From contig JAJRRB010000031.1 of assembly GCA_024279915.1 (NCBI GenBank), forward strand, positions 1-64,000: a stretch of 64,000 nucleotides of DNA. Direction: 5' to 3'. Below, in pieces: positions 28,232-36,652 of the stretch. The notes below the pieces were generated by a model. The model was not told where the DNA came from, did no database searches, and worked only from the letters and a program-made list of their open reading frames with translations. Every line of letters starts with the position of its first letter. Positions within the stretch are counted from its first letter, which is position 1. A program made the translations under genes and the position numbers. Origin of the DNA: Deltaproteobacteria bacterium (GTDB lineage: Bacteria > Desulfobacterota > Desulfuromonadia > Desulfuromonadales > BM103).

Positions 28232-29443
28232 ATGAAGACAATCTATGTTATCGGCGCTGGAATCGAAGGTCAGGAAGGTTTTAGCCGCAGGGCTTTGGAA
28301 CTGGTGGGACAGGCGGATCTGTTGATTGGCGGGGCCCGTCAACTCGCGCTCTTTCCTGACTTCTCCGGCAAGACGATTACCATAGGAGCCAATCTTGCTC
28401 CGGTGGTTGATTGCCTAGCAAAAACTGATGGCTCTGCTGTGGTTCTGGCCTCGGGTGATCCTCTTTTCTTCGGCATTGGTCGTTACCTGCTGCGCAACCT
28501 GCCGGAGGCTGATCTCGAGTTTGTGCCGAACGTCAGCTCGGTCCAGTATGCTTTTGCCAAGATCCGCGAGCCCTGGGATGATGCAGTCTTTGTCTCCGCT
28601 CACGGTCGTGGCATGAAAGGCGCTGTGGATCAAATTGTGGCCCACGACAAGATCGCGATTCTCACCGATGAAGTCAATACCCCTAGAGGGATTGCCGGCG
28701 AGTTGATCGAACGAGGGCGAGAGGGCTATACCGCTTATCTTTGTGAAAATCTGGGGACGGCTGAAGAAGCTATCACCCATACCGATCTCAAGGGACTGCT
28801 TGATATCCCGGCGGCGCCTTTGAATGTTCTGATCCTGATCAAGGAGTATGAATCAGGTGGCGACGGTGCCGGTCCCTGTCTGGGCATCCCGGATGATGAC
28901 TTTGCGACGGTCAAGAAACTGATCACCAAGGAAGAGGTACGGGCAGTGAGCTTGGCTAAACTGCGCTTGCGCCAGGACATGACCCTCTGGGATATTGGTG
29001 CTGGCTCCGGTTCGGTCAGTATCGAGGCCGATCACCTCATGCCGAACGGACGGGTTTTTGCGGTGGAACGCAATCCTCAGTGCCTGGCATACCTCAAGGA
29101 GAATCTGCAGAAATTCAATTCCCGCAATATTACTCTGATTGAAGAGGAAGCTCCTGCCTGTCTCGATGATCTGCCAGATCCGGACCGCGTCTTCATCGGT
29201 GGCTCCGGAGGCCATCTCTGGAAAATTCTTGCCGCAGCTGATGGTCGTCTGTCGACGGGAGGACGGGTGGTTCTCAATGCTGCCACCCTGGACACACTGA
29301 CCTCGGCAACCGAGTTTTTCGAGAATGCCAACTACGAGTTGGAAGTGACCATGGTTAATATCTCGCGCACTCGGCCACTGACCGATTACAAGATGTTTGA
29401 AGCCTTCAATCCGGTTTTTGTGCTGGCGGCGGTCAAACTTTAA
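28232..29443 (+). CDS. cbiET: Bifunctional precorrin-6Y methyltransferase/decarboxylase CbiET
   Basis: The 403-residue product joins CbiE (residues 1-200; IYVIGAGIEGQEGFSRRAL, LASGDPLFFGIG, VSAHGRG) to CbiT (about 225-403; LWDIGAGSGSVSIEA for SAM binding and FIGGSGG). Together they methylate C-5 and C-15 and decarboxylate the C-12 acetate of precorrin-6B-type intermediates in corrin synthesis. The full length matches CobL-type fusions. The 215-base gap upstream shows no cobalamin riboswitch that I could identify. Other corrin genes are outside the window. The B12-dependent MetH in the window is a local user of the product. Confidence 0.92.
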   Translation: MKTIYVIGAGIEGQEGFSRRALELVGQADLLIGGARQLALFPDFSGKTITIGANLAPVVDCLAKTDGSAVVLASGDPLFFGIGRYLLRNLPEADLEFVPNVSSVQYAFAKIREPWDDAVFVSAHGRGMKGAVDQIVAHDKIAILTDEVNTPRGIAGELIERGREGYTAYLCENLGTAEEAITHTDLKGLLDIPAAPLNVLILIKEYESGGDGAGPCLGIPDDDFATVKKLITKEEVRAVSLAKLRLRQDMTLWDIGAGSGSVSIEADHLMPNGRVFAVERNPQCLAYLKENLQKFNSRNITLIEEEAPACLDDLPDPDRVFIGGSGGHLWKILAAADGRLSTGGRVVLNAATLDTLTSATEFFENANYELEVTMVNISRTRPLTDYKMFEAFNPVFVLAAVKL

Positions 29444-29457
29444 AAGTAGCAGAAGTT

Positions 29458-29937
29458 ATGGAAGAAACCATGGGCAAACCTCTCTGGTTCTCAAACTATC
29501 AACTCAAAGATGTTCAGCCTTTTTGTGAAAACAATATGGTGGCACATCTCGGCATTGAGCTGACCGAACTGAACTGTGATTCTCTGGTTGGCACTATGCC
29601 CGTTGATCAGCGCACCACTCAGCCAGCCGGATTGTTACACGGAGGTGCTTCGATCGCCTTGGCGGAATCTCTGGGAAGTATCGCTGCCAATCTCTGTGTT
29701 GACCCGGATCTTTGGACTTGCGTCGGCCAGGAAATCAATGCTAGTCACTTGCGTCCTGTGCGCAAGGGGCACGTTACCGGAATCGCCACACCCGTTTATG
29801 TCGGGCGCTCATCACAGGTATGGGAGATTAATGTTGTTGATGAGCGGCTGAGGAAGGTGTGTGTGGTTCGGTTGACGGTGGCAGTGGTTGCGGTTGGGCA
29901 TGGGGGAGGGGGGCTTAAAATCCTCGGTGAGAAATAA
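29458..29937 (+). CDS. Hotdog-fold thioesterase (PaaI/EntH type)
   Basis: The 159-residue product has the family core MVAHLGIELTELNCDSLVG and GLLHGGASIALAESLGS, in which the Gly-His-Gly-Gly and downstream Glu form the catalytic site. The strand VRKGHVTGIATPVYVGRSSQVWE follows. Such enzymes hydrolyse acyl- or aryl-CoA thioesters. The start may be at 29458 or at the fifth codon. The C-terminal Gly-rich extension is longer than usual. It follows cbiET by 14 bases but has no evident link to it. Confidence 0.85.
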   Translation: MEETMGKPLWFSNYQLKDVQPFCENNMVAHLGIELTELNCDSLVGTMPVDQRTTQPAGLLHGGASIALAESLGSIAANLCVDPDLWTCVGQEINASHLRPVRKGHVTGIATPVYVGRSSQVWEINVVDERLRKVCVVRLTVAVVAVGHGGGGLKILGEK

Positions 29938-30022
29938 GTGGACAGTTTTTTTCGGTGTTTCAGGGTAACAGATCCGCAATCTTCTCCCTGAATGTCACGT
30001 CTTATTGTTAATCAACAACACC

Positions 30023-30445
30023 TCAATCCATCTCCGCCCCTGCTGTTGTCAAAACTAACTTACCGTGTTTAACCCCTTTCGTTCCAATCAACTCATCGGC
30101 CAGTTTCTTAACTTGAGCTGCAGTGCCACGTACCACCACGACTTCCAGGCAGTGGTGGGCGTCAAGATGGACGTGCAGTGCTGAAACAATGGCATCGTGA
30201 TGAGAATGTTGGTGTTCGGTGAGTTTGTCGGAGAGGTCACGAGTGTGGTGATCGTAGACCAGGGTGACAGTGCCCACTGTTGGCGTGGTGTCGGCACGAT
30301 CCACCTGATCCTCCACCAGAGCGTTGCGAATCATATCGCGAATCGCCTCGGAACGGTTGACGTAGCCTTTGGCGGTAATCAATTGGTCGAAGTTGTCCAG
30401 CAGACGTGGGTCGATGGAGATGCCAAAGCGAGCAAGTGCAGTCAT
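30023..30445 (-). CDS. nikR: Nickel-responsive transcriptional regulator NikR
   Basis: The 140-residue product has an N-terminal ribbon-helix-helix DNA-binding domain ([30 protein letters not shown]). An ACT-like metal domain follows with the nickel ligands of NikR in [21 protein letters not shown] (His, His-x-His and Cys). It normally represses nickel import when nickel is plentiful. GAGGAAAACC precedes the ATG at 30445, which is preferred over 30457. No nickel transporter is adjacent, so its targets are elsewhere. Confidence 0.93.
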   Translation of the reverse strand: MTALARFGISIDPRLLDNFDQLITAKGYVNRSEAIRDMIRNALVEDQVDRADTTPTVGTVTLVYDHHTRDLSDKLTEHQHSHHDAIVSALHVHLDAHHCLEVVVVRGTAAQVKKLADELIGTKGVKHGKLVLTTAGAEMD

Positions 30446-30567
30446 GGTTTTCCTCACAGGTGGGTAAATATTGCGAATCTTTACACGGGAGTTTTGTAAG
30501 GGTCAAGAATCTTACCTGTTTAGCGAAGGTTGTAATGGCTTCATCCACAGGCTGTCCACGTGGTTAT

Positions 30568-30615
30568 ACACAATATGTAGTGGAAAAAGTGAAACTTTTT
30601 GTCTATATGTTGTGT
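30568..30615 (+). promoter_or_regulatory. Pair of NrdR boxes upstream of nrdD
   Basis: ACACAATATGTAGTGG (30568-30583) and TGTCTATATGTTGTGT (30600-30615) both fit the NrdR palindrome (consensus close to ACACwATATmTwGTGT). Their starts are 32 bases apart, about three helical turns, the normal spacing of such pairs. They sit about 95-140 bases before the nrdD start, so repression of this operon by NrdR is likely. Confidence 0.82.
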
Positions 30616-30708
30616 TTTTCCCTTTGTCGATTTATGGCCATATGGTAGTTTCCAAGAAGTGTTTGTTTTGTGGAGGCTGTCCGACGGCTTTCTAAGGGGG
30701 AGGTTGCG

Positions 30709-32697
30709 GTGCTTGAATTTATTCGTAAGCGGGATGGGCGGCTTGTAGCATTTGAAGAACAAAATATTGTCTCTGCCATTCAAAAGACGGTTAAGGCTGT
30801 TGGTGGCTCAGATATGGAGCAGGTTGCCGGAATCGGTCGTCAGGTCGTCGGTATCCTGGAGGTTATTTACAAAGACGGGCGTATCCCAACCGTTGAGAAT
30901 GTTCAGGATCTGGTTGAAAAGATTCTCATCGAAAATGGTCATGCCAAGACTGCCAAAGCCTACATCCTCTATCGTCAACAACACGCGTCACTACGTGAAA
31001 CCAAAGCGATCATCAAGGAATCGATCGAATCGATGGATTCCTACCTCACCCAGGAAGACTGGCGGGTCAACGAAAACGCCAATATGGGTTACTCCCTGCA
31101 GGGCCTCAATAACCACATTGCCTCCAACGTTACCAGCAACTATTGGTTGAATAAGATTTACCCGCACTATGTCGCCGATGCTCATCGTGACGGCGATTTC
31201 CATATTCATGACCTCGGTATGCTCTCGGTCTACTGTTGTGGTTGGGACCTCAAAGACTTGCTTCTCAAGGGCTTCAGTGGTGCCTATGGCAAGGTTCAGA
31301 GCGCACCCCCCAAGCATTTCCGTACGGCTCTCGGTCAAGTTGTCAACTTCTTCTATACGTTGCAGGGAGAAGCGGCTGGTGCCCAGGCGTTCTCGAACTT
31401 TGACACTCTGCTCGCTCCCTTCATTCGCTACGACGGACTCTCTTATCACGAAGTTCGCCAGGCGATGCAAGAATTTATCTTCAATATGAATGTGCCGACC
31501 CGGGTCGGTTTTCAGACACCCTTTACCAACATCACCCTTGATCTCTTGCCGCCGCGCGATATTGGTGAGGAGGCGATCGTCATCGGCGGTAAGCTGATGG
31601 ACGCGACTTACGGCGATTTCCAGGAAGAGATGGATCTCTTCAACCGGGCGTTCTGTGAAGTGATGATGGCAGGTGATGCCTCCGGTCGGATCTTCTCCTT
31701 CCCGATTCCGACGGTTAATATCACCAAGGAGATCGACTGGGATAGCCCACGCTTCCAGCCAATCTGGGAGATGACTGCCAAGTACGGTATCCCCTACTTC
31801 AGCAACTTCATCAACTCCGATATGGACCCGGAAGATGCCCGTTCCATGTGCTGTCGTCTGCGCCTCGACAATCGCGAATTACGTCGACGAGGCGGCGGCC
31901 TGTTCGGTTCCAATCCGCTGACCGGATCAATCGGGGTGGTTACCCTTAACCTGCCCCGGGCAGCGTATCAGGCAGAAAATATTGACGGCTTCTTTGCCAG
32001 AATTTCTGAGTTGATGCGTATGGCCTGCGAATCTTTCGAAATCAAGCGCAAGCAGTTGGAGCGTCTGACCGAGGAAGGTCTTTATCCGTACAGTCGTTTT
32101 TACCTGCAGGGGATTCGCGAGCGCAGTGGTCGTTACTGGGATAACCACTTTTCCACCATTGGCCTGCTCGGCATGCATGAGGCTATGCTTAATCTGACCG
32201 GTCATGGGATCGATACTACTGAGGGCAAAAGCGTGGCCGTAAGGACTCTGCAGTTCATGCGCAGTCAACTGGAGGCTTTCCAGGAAGAAACCGGGCATCT
32301 CTACAATCTTGAAGCCACTCCTGCAGAGGGGACCAGCTTTCGTCTGGCCCGCGCTGACCGGGAACGCTACGCCGATATTATCACTGCCGGTGATGCCGAG
32401 CCTTACTACACCAATTCGACACAACTTCCGGTTGGCACTACGGACGATATCTTCGAAGCCCTCACCCATCAGGATTCTTTGCAGACCCTTTACACCGGCG
32501 GTACGGTCTTTCATGGTTTCCTTGGTGAACGACTGGATGACTGGCAGAGTGCCCGCCTGATGGTGCGCCGGATTGCCGAGAATTTCCACTTGCCGTATTT
32601 CACCATCAGTCCGACCTTTACCATCTGCCCGGAGCACGGCTACATCTCGGGTGAACACTTTGCTTGTCCACATGTGCACGAAGGCCAGGCCGCCTAA
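30709..32697 (+). CDS. nrdD: Anaerobic ribonucleoside-triphosphate reductase, large chain without the glycyl radical domain
   Basis: The product (662 residues from the GTG at 30709, after GGGGGAGG) has an N-terminal ATP-cone (FIRKRDGRLVAFEEQNIV) for allosteric control, then the ten-stranded class III reductase barrel with NMGYSLQGLNNHI, NMNVPTRVGFQTPF, and the catalytic-loop cysteines in ARSMCCRLRLD. It ends at CPEHGYISGEHFACPHVHEGQAA-type sequence (CPEHGY then ACPH), that is, within the zinc knuckle. The usual C-terminal glycyl-radical segment is absent here and appears in the next gene as a separate 46-residue protein. The two must act together. It makes dNTPs without oxygen. Confidence 0.93.
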   Translation: MLEFIRKRDGRLVAFEEQNIVSAIQKTVKAVGGSDMEQVAGIGRQVVGILEVIYKDGRIPTVENVQDLVEKILIENGHAKTAKAYILYRQQHASLRETKAIIKESIESMDSYLTQEDWRVNENANMGYSLQGLNNHIASNVTSNYWLNKIYPHYVADAHRDGDFHIHDLGMLSVYCCGWDLKDLLLKGFSGAYGKVQSAPPKHFRTALGQVVNFFYTLQGEAAGAQAFSNFDTLLAPFIRYDGLSYHEVRQAMQEFIFNMNVPTRVGFQTPFTNITLDLLPPRDIGEEAIVIGGKLMDATYGDFQEEMDLFNRAFCEVMMAGDASGRIFSFPIPTVNITKEIDWDSPRFQPIWEMTAKYGIPYFSNFINSDMDPEDARSMCCRLRLDNRELRRRGGGLFGSNPLTGSIGVVTLNLPRAAYQAENIDGFFARISELMRMACESFEIKRKQLERLTEEGLYPYSRFYLQGIRERSGRYWDNHFSTIGLLGMHEAMLNLTGHGIDTTEGKSVAVRTLQFMRSQLEAFQEETGHLYNLEATPAEGTSFRLARADRERYADIITAGDAEPYYTNSTQLPVGTTDDIFEALTHQDSLQTLYTGGTVFHGFLGERLDDWQSARLMVRRIAENFHLPYFTISPTFTICPEHGYISGEHFACPHVHEGQAA

Positions 32698-32709
32698 GAA
32701 CTGTCTCTC

Positions 32710-32738
32710 GGGACTGTCCCCGTATGGGGACTGTCCCC
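32710..32738. repeat. REP-like GGGACTGTCCC palindrome pair
   Basis: GGGACTGTCCCC and GGGGACTGTCCCC stand four bases apart between the two nrdD pieces. The same word recurs twice at 55906-55939, marking a dispersed palindromic repeat. Confidence 0.75.
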
Positions 32739-32770
32739 TTTATAGAATAATGATTTTGAAGGAGGATAGT

Positions 32771-32911
32771 ATGTCAACCAAATGCAGTGCCAAAACCGAA
32801 GTATACTCCCGTGTTTGTGGCTTCTTTCGTCCTGTCCAACAGTGGAATAAAGGCAAGAAGGAAGAGTTCAAAGATCGCCAGGAGTATGTCGTCGAAAAAG
32901 GTAGAGGTTAG
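32771..32911 (+). CDS. Stand-alone glycyl radical domain of NrdD
   Basis: This 46-residue product, MSTKCSAKTEVYSRVCGFFR and on through PVQQWNKGKKEEFKDR, is the C-terminal glycyl-radical segment of class III ribonucleotide reductases. The radical Gly is in RVCGFF and the conserved tail is PVQQWNKGK. A strong ribosome binding site (GGAGGATAGT) precedes the ATG, so it is translated as its own protein. Its Cys5 aligns with the last zinc-ligand Cys of full-length NrdD, which is missing from the large chain. So the zinc site may be completed between the two chains. A related arrangement exists for pyruvate formate-lyase and YfiD. Confidence 0.85.
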   Translation: MSTKCSAKTEVYSRVCGFFRPVQQWNKGKKEEFKDRQEYVVEKGRG

Positions 32912-32944
32912 TTTCCGAATGGGCACTAACTAGAGTAACAACAT

Positions 32945-33640
32945 ATGGGTATCAAAGGTTTTCAAGGGACGAGTCTGCTCGATTTCCCCGGGCGGATTGC
33001 TTCTCTGGTCTTCTGGGGCGGGTGCAATTTGACCTGCCCTTTTTGTCATAATCCCCCCCTGGTTCTGGAACCGGAAAGCTATCCCGATCTCGATCCTGCC
33101 GGTCTGCTGGCTGATCTGGCCGACCGTAAATCTTTTATTGACGGGGTGGTTGTCTCGGGCGGATAGCCGACCCTGAGCAACGAACTGCTCCCTTTCCTTC
33201 AAGAAGTCAAAGCTCTGGGTCTGCTGGTAAAGCTGGATACCAATGGCTTGGCTCCGCGGTTGATTGCCGAACTGATTGACAAGCAACTGATCGACTATCT
33301 GGCCATTGATCTGAAGACCAGTCCAGAGCGTTATCCGGAACTGCATTCTGGCGTAGTCTCTCCTGATAAGTTGGTCGAGACCTTGCGTCTCTGTGCCGAT
33401 GCACCTGTGGAGGTGGAGTACCGTACAACCTGTGTTCCTGGCTGGGTTGATGAGGATGTGATCTCGACCTTAGGTGAGCTGATTAATGGTGCCCGGCTCT
33501 GGGCACTACAGCAATATCATCCAGAGCATGCTCTTTGCGAGAAAGCCCAGAAATTGAACCCATATTCAGTCGAGCAGGTCCAGTCTTTTGCCGAGATTGC
33601 CGGTAACTATGCGCAGAAGGTTATCGTGCGAGGAGTATGA
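32945..33640 (+). pseudogene. nrdG: Anaerobic ribonucleotide reductase activating radical SAM protein, interrupted by an in-frame TAG
   Basis: The frame from 32945 (231 residues in all) has the radical SAM cluster motif GCNLTCPFCHNPPLV, then VVSGG followed by TAG at 33164-33166 and PTLSNELL in the same frame. Family members read VSGGEPTL, so GAG to TAG accounts for the stop. Beyond it lie VKLDTNGLAPRL, LAIDLKTSPERY and the C-terminal domain with RTTCVPGW. The enzyme installs the glycyl radical on the NrdD small chain using S-adenosylmethionine and an electron donor. If the stop were real, the cluster-binding N-terminus alone would be made and the reductase could not be activated. Confidence 0.85.
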
Positions 33641-33688
33641 ATATTCAGCGTAGGTTTGAAAGGTTGCTGGCTTGTAACCGTGCAGTAT

Positions 33689-33780
33689 AAAAGCGTAACG
33701 CAAAGCCGCCCAAAAAAGCCAGGAAAGTCGCAATGGGTAAATCTTTTATCCTGAACAAACAGCTTTCTTTGCGTTGAGTG
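33689..33780. repeat. Imperfect inverted repeat of the AACGCAAAGGCG family
   Basis: AAAAGCGTAACGCAAAGCCG on the left and CTTTCTTTGCGTTGAG on the right form an imperfect inverted pair. The left arm nearly matches the element at 39109. Confidence 0.6.
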
Positions 33781-33815
33781 TTTACAGCCTTTGTCTGGGT
33801 TGTTGATCCATTAAT

Positions 33816-33843
33816 AAAAAACCCGGCTAGTTGGCCGGGTTTT
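33816..33843. terminator. Bidirectional terminator
   Basis: AAAACCCGGC and GCCGGGTTTT pair around a six-base loop between nrdG and the small minus-strand gene, with A and T flanks suited to either direction. Confidence 0.88.
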
Positions 33844-33870
33844 ACTGTTTTAGAATATGGAGGCAACGTC

Positions 33871-33999
33871 TCAGAAACGCAACCAGAGCAGGAAAGAGAC
33901 GCTGATGATAGCCATAGAGCTACCAGCCAGTAGATAGAGCAAGGCGTCCATAAAATTGATTTGTATCCTGGCTTTTCCGCTGTTCAATGCTTGCGGCAT
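33871..33999 (-). CDS. Small single-helix membrane protein
   Basis: The 42-residue product starts MPQALNSGKARIQINFMDAL and consists of a polar head and one transmembrane helix (LLYLLAGSSMAIISVSFLLW) with a short Arg-Phe end. CGGAG is placed six bases before the ATG at 33999, which favours this start over a longer frame to 34092. A terminator lies 28 bases downstream. I do not recognise it; small proteins of this shape are often partners of larger membrane complexes. Confidence 0.5.
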   Translation of the reverse strand: MPQALNSGKARIQINFMDALLYLLAGSSMAIISVSFLLWLRF

Positions 34000-34265
34000 A
34001 ACGAACTCCGTTCTTATATTCTTGAGCCCCTCCTGTATGTTGTGCATAACACAACTGACAGAGAGCATTGCATACAGCAATGCCTGTGCCAAAAAGATTA
34101 AAATGACTATTGTTTAACCTAACTCATGGAAGATACAGGATAAATGTTGATGTCCCCGCTTTTACCTGAAGATGATATCTGGCAAGAAACTAGTGTAATG
34201 GCCAAATAGCGCTATTTCTTGGTGGGATTATGCCAAGGGAAGGAGAGCTTTCCATCTACAGGCTG

Positions 34266-34535
34266 CTAAGGAGCCGCCAGTTTATGACAGAAAAGGCAGC
34301 GGTACTTGGCTGGATGACCTTCCGGGAAAGGGATGGTCTCCTGATTGTGGCAGTCTTCACAAAACTTCTCGGCAGCTTTCTTGCCATCGGTCTTAACGAG
34401 CTCATGGTACTTGCGATGGTCGTCGTCGAGGGGGACGCGACTGGTCGATTCCGGGGGAGCTTGCCACAGGAAAGCCAAAATCAGGATAGCAACTCCGACG
34501 AGAAGAAAATCGCGTTTTTTTAGTGCAAGAGCCAT
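34266..34535 (-). CDS. Small membrane-anchored diheme cytochrome
   Basis: The 89-residue product has an N-terminal membrane helix (DFLLVGVAILILAFLW) and two CXXCH sites, CEDCH and CLFCH, near the end. The linker reads NQETIPFPEGHPAKYR. This layout is like the small NapB-, NrfH- or CcdA-associated heme subunits and the cytochrome-type subunits of anaerobic respiratory complexes, but no close family is evident. GAGG precedes the ATG at 34535. No cognate enzyme is adjacent. Confidence 0.75.
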   Translation of the reverse strand: MALALKKRDFLLVGVAILILAFLWQAPPESTSRVPLDDDHRKYHELVKTDGKKAAEKFCEDCHNQETIPFPEGHPAKYRCLFCHKLAAP

Positions 34536-34704
34536 GAGGACCTCAAACGTAGTTTTTATGTTAACTCTGTGTAAATTCTGTCTGCAGACAAAACCGTTGA
34601 ATCCCGCACGGGAAAAGATAACATCCCTTGCGGCACACTGCAACCTGCGCCAAACTGTTTATCGTAGGAGACTGCCGGACTTAACATCAACCTACTGCGT
34701 GACA

Positions 34705-35040
34705 TCAATCACTGCGGATGAAAAGCAGGTAAATAGATACAAAGATGATAAACGCACCACCAAGAATCAATACTCCGAGTGCGTCGGCCGGTATGCCATT
34801 TTCCAGTGAAGTCCCTTGGGCGAGTGTGTAACTGAGAAGATAGATGAAGCCGGTAATGCTCATTACCAAGACCAGTAGTAAACGCCAGTGCATGAGATAG
34901 GCGATCACCGCAGTGACACCGACCCCGGTAAGGAAGTAGGGGTGTTGCATCAGTTCGTTAAGGTCCGTAGCCTGGATGTAGGCCATGACCCTGGCGGTTT
35001 CAAACTGCTGCAAGAATTTGATGACTGCAGAAAAATCCAT
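34705..35040 (-). CDS. Conserved-type membrane protein, unknown function
   Basis: The 111-residue product has a short cytoplasmic helix followed by three hydrophobic segments (PYFLTGVGVTAVIAYLMHW, LLLVLVMSITGFIYLL and VLILGGAFIIFVSIYLLFI). It ends with the charged tail RSD. GGAGAGGC precedes the ATG at 35040. I do not recognise a family. It is divergent from murI across a 148-base gap. Confidence 0.55.
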   Translation of the reverse strand: MDFSAVIKFLQQFETARVMAYIQATDLNELMQHPYFLTGVGVTAVIAYLMHWRLLLVLVMSITGFIYLLSYTLAQGTSLENGIPADALGVLILGGAFIIFVSIYLLFIRSD

Positions 35041-35188
35041 GAATGCCTCTCCGACTTTATTCTCTGTTGACTGGTGACATGTTAGCATTCTTTCAGGATG
35101 TGACAAAGGCTAAAACACCGCCATAGATCTTGACTTTTATCGACTGCCTCACTAGAGTGGCCCACTGCTGAAAATCAACGAAAAGAGA

Positions 35189-36004
35189 GTGGAAAGAGTG
35201 TCAGAACGAGCCATTGGTGTCTTTGATTCAGGTGTGGGCGGGTTGACCGTCCTGCGGGAGTTGCGCTGTCAGATCCCTGATGAATCCCTCGTTTATCTCG
35301 GTGATACAGCGCGCGTGCCTTACGGCACGAAAAGCTCGCCGACTGTGTTGCGTTATGCGCACGAAGCGGCAGGCTTCCTCCTTAATCGTCAGGTCAAACT
35401 GTTGGTTGTGGCGTGTAACACAGCTTCAGCGGTTGCCCTTGACGAACTGGCGAAACACAATCAGGTGCCGGTGGTCGGTGTTATAGAGCCTGGTGCACGA
35501 CGGGCACTGGAAGTCACTCGTAATGGCCGTATAGGGGTTGTTGGTACCGAAGGGACCATCCGTAGCGGTGCTTATGAACGTGCCCTGCAAGCGGGAAGAG
35601 CGGATGTTATGGTGCATGCTGCCGCTTGTCCGCTCTTTGTCCCACTTGCTGAAGAAGGTTGGGCTGGTCACGATGTGGCTCGCTTGGTGGCACGCGAATA
35701 CCTGGCACCTCTACTCGAAAAGAATATTGATACTCTAGTGCTTGGTTGCACCCATTACCCGCTATTGAAACAAATGTTGCAGGAGGTTGTCGGTCCGGGG
35801 GTCCAGCTTGTCGACTCCGCACAGGAGACGGCCAAGGCCGTTGCCGTTCAGCTCAAGGAACATCAGCTACTGCAACAGACAACCCCTGCTCAGCCACCAC
35901 GTTATTTTGTGACCGATATCCCTGACCGTTTCGAACGGGTTGGCGGAGCCTTCCTTGGTGAGAAACTTCAAGGAGTGACAACGGTCAGTCTTGAGGGAAT
36001 CTGA
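35189..36004 (+). CDS. murI: Glutamate racemase
   Basis: The 271-residue product has the MurI motifs: IGVFDSGVGGLTVLREL with the substrate-binding Asp-Ser, the first catalytic Cys in VVACNTASA, and the second in VLGCTHYPLL. It makes D-glutamate for peptidoglycan. The GTG at 35189 and another GTG at 35198 are both possible starts; the second has the better-spaced purine box. The gene is followed after three bases by the GerMN-domain gene, so they are probably cotranscribed and translationally coupled. Confidence 0.93.
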   Translation: MERVSERAIGVFDSGVGGLTVLRELRCQIPDESLVYLGDTARVPYGTKSSPTVLRYAHEAAGFLLNRQVKLLVVACNTASAVALDELAKHNQVPVVGVIEPGARRALEVTRNGRIGVVGTEGTIRSGAYERALQAGRADVMVHAAACPLFVPLAEEGWAGHDVARLVAREYLAPLLEKNIDTLVLGCTHYPLLKQMLQEVVGPGVQLVDSAQETAKAVAVQLKEHQLLQQTTPAQPPRYFVTDIPDRFERVGGAFLGEKLQGVTTVSLEGI

Positions 36005-36007
36005 ACC

Positions 36008-36652
36008 ATGCCCAATTCTTATCATAAACCGCGTAAATCACAGCAAGGGTCATTGCGCAAGCGCCTGACCCTGTTTGGCTGCCTGGTTGTTCTGGTCTTC
36101 TCTGTCGGCTTGGTTGTTGGCTATTTTAAAACCCGGGAAGCTCCCCGCGTAGAGTCAGTTGCTGTGGATATCTCTGCACCGTTGACCAGGGATGTAGTCC
36201 TCTACTTTGCATCAGTTGACGGTCAGACTCTGGTCGCAGAGACTCGCACGATCAGCGAATGTCAAATCGATGAGGATTGTCTGCGAGATACGGTTGAAGC
36301 ACTGATTGCCGGTCCGGAAAGTGGGCTTGCGCCGATCCTCTCTACACAGGTTAAGCTGCGTGGCATCACAGTTGTTGACAGTCTTGTAAATATTGATTTC
36401 AGCCAGGAAATGATTGCTGCCCACCCTGGAGGAACCCAGAGTGAACTGCTTACAATCTACGGGCTTGCCGATACTCTGGCCGTAAATTTTCCCCATCTGC
36501 GTCAAGTTCAGTTTTTGGTAGAAGGAGCCCCGGTGCCTACCCTTAAGGGCCATGTCGATTTACGCCAGCCGATTAATCCTGATTTTACGCTGGTAGAAGA
36601 GGGACTGGCACCTGTTGGTCAAATGACGAGTTCTTCCGTAGGGGGAGAATGA
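36008..36652 (+). CDS. GerMN-domain exported protein
   Basis: The 214-residue product has an N-terminal anchor helix (LTLFGCLVVLVFSVGLVVGYF) and then a GerMN domain: VVLYFASVDGQTLVAETR, TVEALIAGPESGLAPI, the GITVVDSLVNIDFS strand and QSELLTIYGLADTLAVNFP. It ends with VQFLVEG and GHVDL. GerMN domains occur in spore germination and in unrelated membrane-anchored envelope proteins, often near murI or N-acetylmuramoyl-L-alanine amidase genes. Function here is not established; a cell-wall role is an inference from location. The end overlaps the metH start. Confidence 0.85.
   Translation: MPNSYHKPRKSQQGSLRKRLTLFGCLVVLVFSVGLVVGYFKTREAPRVESVAVDISAPLTRDVVLYFASVDGQTLVAETRTISECQIDEDCLRDTVEALIAGPESGLAPILSTQVKLRGITVVDSLVNIDFSQEMIAAHPGGTQSELLTIYGLADTLAVNFPHLRQVQFLVEGAPVPTLKGHVDLRQPINPDFTLVEEGLAPVGQMTSSSVGGE

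Noticed and set aside
33164-33166. Pyrrolysine insertion at TAG
   Set aside because: The nrdG position is a conserved Glu, other breaks use TAA, and no Pyl genes or methylamine methyltransferase are seen.
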